This document shows, in pieces, positions 54,340-63,177 of a stretch of 64,000 bases of DNA; position 1 is the first letter of the stretch, and each line of letters starts with the position of its first letter. The DNA is from Methylotenera_A sp963701715. GTDB taxonomy: Bacteria; Pseudomonadota; Gammaproteobacteria; Burkholderiales; Methylophilaceae. The notes under the pieces were generated by a model, which searched no databases, had not been told where the DNA came from, and was given only the letters and a program-made list of their open reading frames with translations. The translations under genes and the position numbers were made by a program. The stretch lies in contig CAVPAX010000002.1 in the NCBI GenBank assembly GCA_963701715.1, positions 62,001 through 126,000 on the forward strand, read 5' to 3'.

Positions 54340-55107
54340 CTATTGACCACTCAATAACAATCGCGTTTGTTCGGAGTTAGGATATTGCTGACGTAACTGC
54401 AACGCATAACTGGCTATATTATCCTTGTCGCCCAAAACTCGCGCAATTTTAATGCCCAACCACAAAGTCTCAGCGCTTGGGGACATCACCAGGGCGTTTT
54501 GTAGCGTCTTTTGTGCAGTCTTTACATCACCGCGCTTAAACTGGATTTCTGCTAATTGCGTGGCTGCAGAATGCGTAAGCGGCTGAATCTGCAACGCTTT
54601 ATTGAGGTATATTTCTGCATTTTTGACATCATTTTTACGCGCAGAGCAGATGCCTGCATTGGCATATGCTAGGTTAGGTGTCGAATATAGTGGATTTTTA
54701 ACCGCCTCTAAAAACTGGACAATGGATTCATCATAACGGCTACGTGAACATAAAAAACTGCCGTAATTGTTATGAGACTCAGAGCTACCTGGCTGAATTT
54801 GAATGGCTTTTTTGAAATTAGCATCCGCTTTCACATCTTCATTCAACGCCGCATAGACTAAGCCCAAACCATTGTATGCCTGCCCATAGTTGGGATCGAT
54901 TTGAATTGCATGGTTAAATTCATCCAAGGCGATTTCGAGTTTATTTTGCTGATAATAAGCCGCTCCCAAATCCGTGTGCGCGCGCGCGCGCGCTGTAAGT
55001 CTGCTTTCGCCATAACCATCTGCTCCGCCCTGCGGAGTCGTAGTGCATGCACTAATCAAAACTAGCAGCATAGTAACCAAGCTGAAATTTATTAATTTTA
55101 ACTTCAT
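54340..55107 (-). CDS. pilW: Type IV pilus biogenesis lipoprotein PilW/PilF
   Basis: A 255-residue TPR lipoprotein; lipobox ISAC near residue 21, then about six TPR units (LGAAYYQQNKLEIALDEFNHA, GQAYNGLGLVYAALNEDVKA). It is the pilotin that brings the PilQ secretin to the outer membrane. Codons for TARARAH contain an uninterrupted (GC)8 run (54978-54993), a slippage-prone sequence close to the gene start. The start overlaps the rlmN end by 4 bases. Confidence 0.93.
   Translation of the reverse strand: MKLKLINFSLVTMLLVLISACTTTPQGGADGYGESRLTARARAHTDLGAAYYQQNKLEIALDEFNHAIQIDPNYGQAYNGLGLVYAALNEDVKADANFKKAIQIQPGSSESHNNYGSFLCSRSRYDESIVQFLEAVKNPLYSTPNLAYANAGICSARKNDVKNAEIYLNKALQIQPLTHSAATQLAEIQFKRGDVKTAQKTLQNALVMSPSAETLWLGIKIARVLGDKDNIASYALQLRQQYPNSEQTRLLLSGQ
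54974..54993. repeat. Alternating GT/GC dinucleotide tract inside pilW
   Basis: Twenty bases of strict purine-pyrimidine alternation, GTGT followed by (GC)8. It lies about 38-45 codons into pilW. Such runs favour strand slippage and Z-DNA. A gain or loss of one unit would shift the pilW frame. Confidence 0.9.
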
Positions 55108-56222
55108 GCAACCGCCTCTATTGAAATTTTTAAATTACGTTTTGTTTTATCCAGCACTTTTCCTGCTAACTGCCCACATGCTGCATCGATATCTTCACCA
55201 CGCGTTTTGCGAACAGTCACTACATAGCCCGCTTGCATTAAAATATCACGGAACACGCGAATATGGCTAGGTTTAGATGTCTCATAACCGCTGTTGGGGA
55301 ATGGATTAAACGGGATTAAATTAAATTTACAGGGAATATTTTTCACTACCTGTAACAACTGGTGCGCATGTTCCACTGTATCGTTCACGCCGTCCAGCAT
55401 CACATACTCAAAGGTCACAAAATCTCTCGGCGCCTTCACCAGATAACGCTCACATGCGGCCATGAGTTCTTTAATCGGGTATTTTTTATTAATCGGCACC
55501 AGCACGTCTCTCAATTCGTCGTTAGGTGCATGCAGGCTGACAGCCAAAGCAACAGCGCAATCCTCTTTCAGCTTATCCATCGCAGGCACGATGCCGCTGG
55601 TAGAAAGGGTCACACGTCGGCGACTCAAACCGTACGCGCTGTCGTCCAGCATAATCTGCATAGCAGTCACCACATTATCGTAATTGGTGAGCGGCTCGCC
55701 CATGCCCATCATCACCACATTCGAAATAATGCGCTCACCTGCCGGCAACATGTCATAGCCATCGGCCTGACGCAATGATTTGTTTGCCAACCAAAGCTGG
55801 CCGATAATTTCAGAAACACTCAGATTGCGGTTAAACCCCTGCCTGCCCGTGCTGCAAAACGTACACGCCAGTGCGCAGCCTACCTGGCTGGATATACATA
55901 AAGTGCCTCTATCATCCTCAGGAATAAACACAGTTTCGATGCTGTTCGCTTTATCAGTTCCGCCTTTACTATATACATCGATGAGCCATTTGCGCGTGCC
56001 GTCGTCCGACACTTGCTCCAACTGCACGGTTGGCGGTGAGATTTCTGCCTCGATTTGCAATTTTTCGCGCAAACTTTTGGCGATGTCAGTCATTTGACTA
56101 AAGTCGTTCACGCCAAAATGATGTATCCAGCGCATCATCTGCTTGGCGCGAAACGGCTTCTCACCGAGCCCGACAAAGTACTCAGCGAGCTGTTGTTGAT
56201 TGAAATCTAAGAGATTAACCAA
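55104..56222 (-). CDS. rlmN: 23S rRNA/tRNA adenine-C2 methyltransferase RlmN
   Basis: About 372 residues, radical SAM. The cluster cysteines are in CALACTFCSTGRQGFNRN; NVVMMGMGEPLTNYDN and the C-terminal methyl-carrier cysteine in DAACGQLAG are present. It methylates A2503 of 23S rRNA and A37 of some tRNAs. The start is taken as TTG at 56222 because the family begins (V)NLLDFNQQQLAEYF here; no ATG fits, and a longer reading frame would run through ndk in a wrong frame. The start overlaps the ndk end by 8 bases. Confidence 0.95.
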   Translation of the reverse strand: MVNLLDFNQQQLAEYFVGLGEKPFRAKQMMRWIHHFGVNDFSQMTDIAKSLREKLQIEAEISPPTVQLEQVSDDGTRKWLIDVYSKGGTDKANSIETVFIPEDDRGTLCISSQVGCALACTFCSTGRQGFNRNLSVSEIIGQLWLANKSLRQADGYDMLPAGERIISNVVMMGMGEPLTNYDNVVTAMQIMLDDSAYGLSRRRVTLSTSGIVPAMDKLKEDCAVALAVSLHAPNDELRDVLVPINKKYPIKELMAACERYLVKAPRDFVTFEYVMLDGVNDTVEHAHQLLQVVKNIPCKFNLIPFNPFPNSGYETSKPSHIRVFRDILMQAGYVVTVRKTRGEDIDAACGQLAGKVLDKTKRNLKISIEAVA

Positions 56223-56619
56223 AGAAGTATTTGATCTCGATGGCAGCATTTTCCAAACTGTCAGACCCATGCACCGCATTCGCATCAATGCTCTCGGCAA
56301 AGTCTGCGCGAATCGTACCTGGCGCAGCTTCTTTCGGGTTGGTAGCGCCCATTAATTCACGGTTTTTTGCCACAGCATTTTCGCCTTCTAATGCCTGAAT
56401 CATCACAGGACCGGAAATCATGAATTTCACCAGGTCATTGAAAAAAGGACGTTCTTTATGCACGGCATAAAAACCTTCTGCTTCCGCCTTAGTGAGATGC
56501 GTCATTTTTGCTGCAACGATTTTCAGGCCAGCGTTTTCAAAACGTGTATAAATTTTACCAATTACGTTTTTTGCCACCGCGTCTGGTTTAATAATGCTAA
56601 GGGTACGTTCTACTGCCAT
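56215..56619 (-). CDS. ndk: Nucleoside diphosphate kinase
   Basis: A 134-residue enzyme: ERTLSIIKPDAVAKNVIG at the N-terminus, active-site histidine in NAVHGSDS, RADFAESIDA before it. It balances NTP pools using a phosphohistidine intermediate. It ends IEIKYFFG, about seven residues earlier than most proteobacterial Ndk (141-143). First gene of the ndk-rlmN-pilW-rodZ-ispG-hisS block. Confidence 0.97.
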   Translation of the reverse strand: MAVERTLSIIKPDAVAKNVIGKIYTRFENAGLKIVAAKMTHLTKAEAEGFYAVHKERPFFNDLVKFMISGPVMIQALEGENAVAKNRELMGATNPKEAAPGTIRADFAESIDANAVHGSDSLENAAIEIKYFFG

Positions 56620-56755
56620 GTCGACTCCAAAAATAAATATTAAAATGAACTACTTAGAAAGGCATGCACTTTAACATTTTTAGTAATTTTTATAAACCAT
56701 CAATTTGTAGCATTTTGTAAATCATAATGCCAAAAATGTGGCAAAATCAGATGTT

Positions 56756-57958
56756 ATGAATTCCGATAACGGTAATACCAGAACAATGATGGCCACCTGT
56801 CCGGCCTGCGGTTTATTGTGCGATGATGTATTGATTGAAAATAATCAAAATAAAATCAGCGTGCTGGAGGGTAGCTGCACAAAAAGCATCAGCTTTTTTG
56901 AGCAATCCATTGGCAATATCACACCCCTAATTGCAGGTAAGCCAGCCACCTTTCAGGAAGCCATTGCAAAGACAGCACAAATTCTAAAAATAGCCAAAAA
57001 CCCATTATTAGCGGGATTGAGCACCGATTTGCAAGGCTTTAGGGCAATATACGATTTGGCGCAAAAAACAGATGCAACACTTAGCCATATGAACGCAGCC
57101 AGTTCGCAACGCAATTTGCGCGTGCTGCAAAGCGCGGGCTGGCAGATTACGACCCTGACCGAAGTGAAGAACCGGGCCGATGTGATTGTATGCATCGGCA
57201 CGGACGTTGTGACGCATAACCCACGCTTTTTTGAACGCATTATTCAGCAAGACGGCATGTTTATAGGTGCTAAAGAACGCGAGGTTATCTTTATTGGCGA
57301 AAATATTCAGAAAAATGATACTCTGGAAGGCTCGTCCCTATTAGCTTGCAGGGCATCCGATTTACCTGAAATCACACTTGCTATGCGTGCTTTGGTGCTT
57401 GGCAAAAAGTTAAAAGCTACACAAGTTGCCGGCGTCAACACCAGCGACTTACAAACGGTTGTCGATAAACTGAAACAAGCCAAATATGCTGTACTGGTTT
57501 GGGTTGCAAAAGACCTGGATTTCCCGCATGCCGAACTGACCATTCAGAATATCACTGAAACTGCGGTAGTTTTAAACCAAATAACACGCGCAGCCGGACT
57601 TCAACTAGGCAGCAGCGACGGCGATACCGGCGTCAATTATGCCAATACCTGGTTGAGCGGTGTAACTTTGAAGGAAGATCAATCCATTCAGCATGATGCC
57701 GTTGTTTGGGTAAACAGTTTTAGCCCAGACAAAAAGCCGCCCTCGTCTGATAGACCGTTGATTGTACTGGGCAATGCCAACAGCCAGTTTGGAAATAAAC
57801 CCGATGTATTTATTCCAATCGCCACACCAGGCCTGGATTGCGGCGGCCTATTATTCAGGGTGGACGGCTCGGTCACGCTACCACTGAAGAAACTGCGTGA
57901 AACCGGCTTGCCGACGTTGAGTGATGTCGTTAGCCAAATTAAGGTGCTGCTCGGATGA
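56756..57958 (+). CDS. fhcB: Formyltransferase/hydrolase complex subunit B (FhcB)
   Basis: About 400 residues, related to subunit B of archaeal formylmethanofuran dehydrogenase. It starts near ATCPACGLLCDDVLIENNQN and has the molybdopterin-oxidoreductase-like fold (LLAGLSTDLQGFRAIYDLAQ, IVCIGTDVVTHNPRFFERI). In methylotrophs this subunit is thought to have lost redox activity and to be structural within FhcABCD, which converts formyl-tetrahydromethanopterin to formate. The start is uncertain (GTG 56738, ATG 56756 or ATG 56786; none has a good Shine-Dalgarno). ATGA overlap with fhcA. First gene of fhcBADC. Confidence 0.93.
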   Translation: MNSDNGNTRTMMATCPACGLLCDDVLIENNQNKISVLEGSCTKSISFFEQSIGNITPLIAGKPATFQEAIAKTAQILKIAKNPLLAGLSTDLQGFRAIYDLAQKTDATLSHMNAASSQRNLRVLQSAGWQITTLTEVKNRADVIVCIGTDVVTHNPRFFERIIQQDGMFIGAKEREVIFIGENIQKNDTLEGSSLLACRASDLPEITLAMRALVLGKKLKATQVAGVNTSDLQTVVDKLKQAKYAVLVWVAKDLDFPHAELTIQNITETAVVLNQITRAAGLQLGSSDGDTGVNYANTWLSGVTLKEDQSIQHDAVVWVNSFSPDKKPPSSDRPLIVLGNANSQFGNKPDVFIPIATPGLDCGGLLFRVDGSVTLPLKKLRETGLPTLSDVVSQIKVLLG

Positions 57959-59637
57959 TTACGCTGCTCAAAAACGTTAAATTGTATGACCCTGTGCACA
58001 ACAAAAATGGTGTACTAGACGATATTTATATTTTCCAAGGGCGCATTATTTCCAAGCCTCTGAACACCGAAAAAATCAGCCAAACTTATGATTTAACTGG
58101 CAAAGTGGTAATGGCAGGCGCAATTGACATGCACAGCCACATTGGCGGCGGCAAGGTGAATATTGCACGCATGATGTTGCCTGAATTCCAAGATAAAAAG
58201 CTTCAAGAAACGAAGAACTATAGCGAACCTGAAGCGCATATTTGCACACCATACTGTTCACACAACGCCACGCCCAGCACGACGGATACGGGCTTCCGCT
58301 ACATCGAAATGGGTTATACCGCTGCCTTTGAGCCTGCGATTTTGCCTATCAATGCGCGTCATGCCCATCTGGAAATGGGCGACACGCCGATGATAGATAA
58401 AGGTGGCTATGCCATGCTGGGCAACGACGATTACTTTTTACGGCTTTTAGCGAGTCGCGCAGACCAAAAAGCCATTAACGACTACGTGGCGTGGACGCTC
58501 GCAGCAACCCAAGCCATTGGCATTAAAGTGGTCAATCCGGGGGGCATTTCGGCTTTCAAATTTAACCAGCGCAGGCTGGATTTGGATGAAAATAATGTGC
58601 ATTACAAAGTGACGCCACGAGAGATTCTAAAAAGCCTAAGTAACGCAGTATATCAATTGGGCATTGCAAAACCATTGCATGTGCATTGCAACAATCTTGG
58701 GGCAGCAGGCAACTTTGAAACTACACTCAACACCATGGGTGCAAGCGAAGGTTTGCCCATGCACCTTACTCACATTCAGTTTCATAGTTATGGCACGGAA
58801 GGCGATAAGAAATTTTCATCTGCCGCAGCCCAAATCGCGGAAGCACTCAATAAAAATAAACACATTACTGCCGACGTCGGGCAGATTCTATTCGGGCAAA
58901 CCGTCACCGCATCTGGCGACACCATGATGCAGCACCTGAACGCCAAACTCGCCAACCCTAAAAAATCTGTCATCATGGATATTGAATGCGATGCCGGCTG
59001 TGGTGTTGTGCCATTTAAATATCGCGACCAGAACTATGTTAATGCGCTGCAATGGGCGATAGGCTTGGAGATTTTCCTTTCTGTCGAAGACCCTTGGCGC
59101 ATATTCTTGACTACAGATCACCCGAATGGTGCACCATTTACCAGCTACCCGCATTTGATTCGCTTGTTGATGGATAAAACCTTTAGAAACGAAACATTTG
59201 CAAAACTGAATTTGGATGCGCAAGCCATGAGCAATCTCGCATCGCTCAATCGAGAATACACTTTGTATGAAATCGCCATTATGACGCGTGCTGGTGCAGC
59301 CAAGCTCATCGGGCTGAATGACCGCGGGCATTTAGGCATAGGCGCCGCCGCAGACATTACTATTTACACGGACCAAGCCGACCGTGAAGCCATGTTTGCT
59401 AAACCTGATTATGTATTCAAGGATGGTGAACTCGTGGTGAAAGACGGCAAAGTCATCAAAGTGGTTTGGGGCGCAACCCATACTGCCAAACCTGCGTTTG
59501 ACATGCGTGTGGAACAAGGATTAAAAAAATACTTTGAAAAATACCATACTATTCAATTAGATAACTTCAAGATTTCTGATGATGAAATTACTGAGGATGG
59601 ACGTGGAAAAATCATCGTTCATGATAAAACATCATGA
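57955..59637 (+). CDS. fhcA: Formyltransferase/hydrolase complex subunit A (FhcA)
   Basis: A 560-residue amidohydrolase. The metal motif is AIDMHSHIGGGK, with HVHCNNLG and LTHIQFHSYG further on and TTDHPNGAPF near the C-terminal part. It hydrolyses formylmethylofuran to formate and methylofuran, the final step of tetrahydromethanopterin-linked formaldehyde oxidation. It overlaps fhcB and fhcD by 4 bases on each side. Length fits the family. Confidence 0.96.
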   Translation: MITLLKNVKLYDPVHNKNGVLDDIYIFQGRIISKPLNTEKISQTYDLTGKVVMAGAIDMHSHIGGGKVNIARMMLPEFQDKKLQETKNYSEPEAHICTPYCSHNATPSTTDTGFRYIEMGYTAAFEPAILPINARHAHLEMGDTPMIDKGGYAMLGNDDYFLRLLASRADQKAINDYVAWTLAATQAIGIKVVNPGGISAFKFNQRRLDLDENNVHYKVTPREILKSLSNAVYQLGIAKPLHVHCNNLGAAGNFETTLNTMGASEGLPMHLTHIQFHSYGTEGDKKFSSAAAQIAEALNKNKHITADVGQILFGQTVTASGDTMMQHLNAKLANPKKSVIMDIECDAGCGVVPFKYRDQNYVNALQWAIGLEIFLSVEDPWRIFLTTDHPNGAPFTSYPHLIRLLMDKTFRNETFAKLNLDAQAMSNLASLNREYTLYEIAIMTRAGAAKLIGLNDRGHLGIGAAADITIYTDQADREAMFAKPDYVFKDGELVVKDGKVIKVVWGATHTAKPAFDMRVEQGLKKYFEKYHTIQLDNFKISDDEITEDGRGKIIVHDKTS

Positions 59638-60542
59638 TTATTAACGGCGTAACAATTGACGACACCTTTGCCGAGGCATTCAACATGCGCGGTACACGCG
59701 TGCTTATTACTGCACAAAACCTGAAATGGGCTTACCACGCGGCAAATGCCATGACAGGCTTTGCCACCAGTGTGATCGGATGCGGCGTAGAAGCTGGTAT
59801 AGAGCGGGAGTTAACGCCAGATGAAACTCCTGACGGCAGGTCAGGTGTAAGTATTCTCATGTTTGCTATGGGCAGTAAAGTGCTTATGCAGCAGCTGGAG
59901 ACCCGCATGGGACAATGCATCCTCACCTGTCCGACTGCCGCTGCTTTTTCCGGTATGGAAGGTGAAGATCAAATCAGTTTAGGCAAACACCTGCGCTATT
60001 TTGGCGACGGCTACCAGATCTCCAAACTCATCTCGGGCACACGTTATTGGCGTATCCCGGTGATGGATGGCGAATTTCTTGTGCAGGAAACTACAGGCAT
60101 GGTGCGGGCGATTGGCGGCGGTAATTTTCTAGTGCTTGGTCAAAGCCAGTCACAAGCACTGGCGGCGTGCGAGGCCGCAATCGAAGCCATGCGCAAAGTA
60201 CCAAATGTGATCATGCCCTTCCCCGGCGGGGTGGTACGTTCCGGCTCTAAAGTGGGCAGCAAATACCCCAAAATGTTTGCTTCGACTAATGACGCTTTTT
60301 GCCCAACGCTTAAAGGTCTTGTCAATACTGAATTAGATTACGACATTGAATCTGTAATGGAAATTGTGATTGACGGTTTAAACTTTGACGATATCGCCAA
60401 AGCCATGAAAGTCGGCATAGAAGCTGCATGCAAGCTCGGCACAGCAGGCGGCATCAAACGTATTTCAGCTGGCAACTACGGCGGAAAACTTGGACCGCAT
60501 CATTTCAAACTGCATGAGATTTTGGGTGAAAAAACATCATGA
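59634..60542 (+). CDS. fhcD: Formylmethanofuran:tetrahydromethanopterin formyltransferase (FhcD)
   Basis: A 302-residue protein with the Ftr fold: IDDTFAEAFNMRGTRVLITA at the start, GFATSVIGCGVEAGIERELT, DGRSGVSILMFAMGSK and VMPFPGGVVRSGSKVGSKYP. It transfers the formyl group from tetrahydromethanopterin to methylofuran. It overlaps fhcA and fhcC by 4 bases (ATGA junctions), so the four subunits are translated together. Confidence 0.96.
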   Translation: MIINGVTIDDTFAEAFNMRGTRVLITAQNLKWAYHAANAMTGFATSVIGCGVEAGIERELTPDETPDGRSGVSILMFAMGSKVLMQQLETRMGQCILTCPTAAAFSGMEGEDQISLGKHLRYFGDGYQISKLISGTRYWRIPVMDGEFLVQETTGMVRAIGGGNFLVLGQSQSQALAACEAAIEAMRKVPNVIMPFPGGVVRSGSKVGSKYPKMFASTNDAFCPTLKGLVNTELDYDIESVMEIVIDGLNFDDIAKAMKVGIEAACKLGTAGGIKRISAGNYGGKLGPHHFKLHEILGEKTS

Positions 60543-61210
60543 CCGCCCTTACATTCACACAGAAAACCAATCCTGCATTCAAGCTGGACTGCAGCCGTTT
60601 AACACCAAATGAACTGATCGGACTAAGTAATGAAAAAATTAAAAACCTTAGCCTGACTAATAGCAAGAACTCACCCAAAGTATCTGATTTTTTCGAGGTT
60701 TCAGGCGAAAATACAGAAATAATCATTTTTAAAAATCCCAGCCTTCAGCTCAATTATATCGGCCACAAAATGCGCCATGGCAGCATTATGATAGAAGGTG
60801 ATTGTGGTGATTTCTTAGGCGCCAGTATGCAAGGCGGCAGCATTGTCTGCCAAGGCAACGCAGGCGACAGGGTCGGCGACTGCATGCGTCGCGGCCTGAT
60901 TTTAGTTGATGGCAACGCAGGTGACTATTGCGGCAGCCGCATGATTGCTGGCACCATTGGCATATATGGCAAGGTTGGAAATTACGTCGGATTTAGCATG
61001 AAGCGCGGCACTTTGCTGCTCACCCACACGCCTCTGCATGCTACGATTCAAGATTGCGGTATGCACACCCTGCCGTTTCTGGCGCTGTTATTTCGTGCCT
61101 TCAAGCCGCTTCCCAGTTTGTTCAGCAACATTCAGGCCAAGCGTGTGCAACGCTTTGCAGGAGATTTAGCGTGCGGTGGCAATGGCGAAATCTTAATCAT
61201 TTCTCCTTAA
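60539..61210 (+). CDS. fhcC: Formyltransferase/hydrolase complex subunit C (FhcC)
   Basis: A 223-residue protein with a right-handed beta-helix of GxxGxxxGxxM-type repeats (YIGHKMRHGSIMIEGDCGDF, GASMQGGSIVCQGNAGDR, GDCMRRGLILVDGNAGDY, GSRMIAGTIGIYGKVGNY), as in FmdC and the glutamate synthase alpha domain. It is the smallest structural subunit of FhcABCD. It is shorter than the roughly 270 residues I expect for the family, mainly at the N-terminus and C-terminal end. Last gene of the operon. Confidence 0.93.
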   Translation: MTALTFTQKTNPAFKLDCSRLTPNELIGLSNEKIKNLSLTNSKNSPKVSDFFEVSGENTEIIIFKNPSLQLNYIGHKMRHGSIMIEGDCGDFLGASMQGGSIVCQGNAGDRVGDCMRRGLILVDGNAGDYCGSRMIAGTIGIYGKVGNYVGFSMKRGTLLLTHTPLHATIQDCGMHTLPFLALLFRAFKPLPSLFSNIQAKRVQRFAGDLACGGNGEILIISP

Positions 61211-61256
61211 GAGGCGCGAATGCTAAAATGACGCTTTGTGTTATTCAGTAAGTTTC

Positions 61257-62189
61257 ATGCCCAAATACCTCACCGCCGCGCTGTACAAGTTTGTTCATCT
61301 TCCAGATTATGCTACCCTGCAGCCAAATATTCATGCGGTCTGCGTGGCATGCAATATTAAAGGCACGATTTTATTGGCGAATGAAGGCATTAACGGCACT
61401 ATTGCCGGCCTGCCGGATGACATTCACAAAGTACTCGATTACTTAAGGCAAGACCCGCGTTTGGGAGATTTAGAACATAAAGAATCTTACGCTGACGAAC
61501 ATCCCTTTTACCGTATGAAGGTAAAACTCAAAAAAGAAATCGTCACCATGGGTGTGGCAGATATTAACCCCAATAAGACCGTTGGCACCTACGTCAAACC
61601 AGAGGAATGGAATGCGCTGATTTCAGATCCGGACGTCATTCTACTAGACACGCGCAATGATTATGAAGTGCATATCGGTACATTCAAAGGCGCGGTTGAC
61701 CCAAAAACCACGACATTCCGCGAGTTTCCGAAGTTTGTTGAACAAAATCTGGATAAATCCAAAAACAAAAAAGTCGCCATGTTTTGCACCGGCGGCATCC
61801 GCTGCGAAAAAGCCTCATCTTTCATGAAAGAACAAGGCTTTGAAGAGGTCTACCACCTGCAAGGCGGAATTTTAAAATATCTGGAAACTGTGCCGGAAGC
61901 ACAAAGCCTGTGGCAAGGCGAATGCTTTGTATTCGACCAGCGCGTGGCTGTAAAACACGGACTGGTAGTCGGCGATTACGACCAATGTTACGCCTGCCGC
62001 ATGCCGCTCTCACAGGAAGAAATGCAAAGCTCACAATACAACCCAGGCATTTCATGTCCGCACTGCTACGATAAAATTGCTGAAGAGAAAAAAGCTGCTT
62101 TAGCCGAGAGGCAAAAACAAGTGGTATTAGCTAAACAGCGCGGTGAAGTACATATAGGAGAGAAGCAAAAAAACTTAAAGCCAGAATGA
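61257..62189 (+). CDS. trhO: tRNA uridine(34) hydroxylase TrhO (rhodanese family)
   Basis: About 310 residues. An N-terminal acylphosphatase-like domain (LLANEGINGTIAG, DEHPFYRMKVKLKKEIVTMG) precedes a rhodanese domain with active-site cysteine in MFCTGGIRCEKASSFMKE. A C-terminal part has CYACRMPL and CPHCYDK, a likely zinc site. Homologue of YceA/TrhO, which hydroxylates U34 of tRNAs. The ATG at 61257 fits the family N-terminus (PKYLTAALYKFV). Confidence 0.92.
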   Translation: MPKYLTAALYKFVHLPDYATLQPNIHAVCVACNIKGTILLANEGINGTIAGLPDDIHKVLDYLRQDPRLGDLEHKESYADEHPFYRMKVKLKKEIVTMGVADINPNKTVGTYVKPEEWNALISDPDVILLDTRNDYEVHIGTFKGAVDPKTTTFREFPKFVEQNLDKSKNKKVAMFCTGGIRCEKASSFMKEQGFEEVYHLQGGILKYLETVPEAQSLWQGECFVFDQRVAVKHGLVVGDYDQCYACRMPLSQEEMQSSQYNPGISCPHCYDKIAEEKKAALAERQKQVVLAKQRGEVHIGEKQKNLKPE

Positions 62190-62219
62190 AAAAAGCCAAC
62201 TTCACAGGTGACTTTTTTT
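62188..62219. terminator. Possible weak terminator after trhO
   Basis: A-run, AAAAAAG ... CTTTTTT with a small inner pairing (TCAC/GTGA) right after the trhO stop and before the convergent TPR gene. T-runs occur on both strands, so it could act bidirectionally, but the stem is AT-rich and poorly paired. Confidence 0.35.
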
Positions 62220-62340
62220 AAATTGGACTGGCAACAACCGATCAACCCCTATAGCCTAATAAATGTAGACACATCACTTAAGTTATAAATTAAAACACAC
62301 CCTCAAATGTACCCAATAAAGCTTAATGTTGTCATTCCTA

Positions 62341-63072
62341 TTAATCTTTATTATTACTCTTAAGTAATAAAGCTTTAGCTTCTGCAATATTAGCTGCTAC
62401 GTCTTTCGCTAAAGTACTATCTTCTTTGTTGATTAAAGGCTGTAGTCGCTCCCACATGCTAATTGCTTTTGCGTAATCAGTTTGATTAAACGCGATTGTG
62501 CCGGCTAACAACAATGCCTTTTGGTGGTTTGGGTCTATTTTTAGTGCCTGGCCTACTAACTCTATAGATTTAGCATCAAACTTGCTATTGTTTGTCACTG
62601 CCAACGCATCTGCATAATCTGCAAGCAATTGTGGATCACTCGGGATTAGATTTACAGCTTTTTCAAAAGCACCAACCGCATCTTTGTGCTGTTTTAACTC
62701 TACATAACTATGCGCAAGCAACACCCAGCCATCTGCGTTTTCTGGAGACTTTTCCAACTTAGCCGCAAGTTTTTGGGCCATAACACCTAGGTCGCCCATC
62801 TCATGGCCTTCACCTATCGGCTCTACCGTCCCCATACCCGCTGGCGCCAAAGTGGTCATCGGAGCGCTTACGCTTACTGCATCTGGGTTACCGGTCTTCC
62901 AATAAAGTAAACCTGCCAAAATTGGCACCAGTATAAAAATAGCTATTACAGGATTGGCTTTAAGACTCTTTTTGTTAAGCAGCTTATTTTCTGAAGACAT
63001 GAAACTTGATGTAAAAATAATTGTTGAAACCGCACCCAATATAAAACCAATAATTAATGAGGTAACGCTCAT
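62341..63072 (-). CDS. TPR protein, CcmI/CycH C-terminal-like (cytochrome c biogenesis?)
   Basis: A 243-residue protein with two membrane helices (about 3-22 and 42-59), a Pro/Met/Gly linker and a TPR region (GWVLLAHSYVELKQHKDAVG, ALKIDPNHQKALLLAGTIAF). The layout resembles the CcmI/CycH apocytochrome chaperone, but no other ccm genes are nearby, so the role is uncertain. It follows the outer membrane protein gene by 105 bases on the same strand. Confidence 0.75.
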   Translation of the reverse strand: MSVTSLIIGFILGAVSTIIFTSSFMSSENKLLNKKSLKANPVIAIFILVPILAGLLYWKTGNPDAVSVSAPMTTLAPAGMGTVEPIGEGHEMGDLGVMAQKLAAKLEKSPENADGWVLLAHSYVELKQHKDAVGAFEKAVNLIPSDPQLLADYADALAVTNNSKFDAKSIELVGQALKIDPNHQKALLLAGTIAFNQTDYAKAISMWERLQPLINKEDSTLAKDVAANIAEAKALLLKSNNKD

Positions 63073-63177
63073 GGCTTCTCCATCTGAAAGTTAACTACGT
63101 TCATGGTTTTTAGCATGCCTGAACAGCACTGAAGTACATAATGAAAACACAAGGAATCAGGGATAAATGATTAGTTA

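Noticed and set aside
55104..56300. Longer rlmN beginning at 56300.
   Set aside because: The extra 26 codons lie inside ndk in another frame and do not resemble RlmN; family similarity begins at the TTG at 56222.
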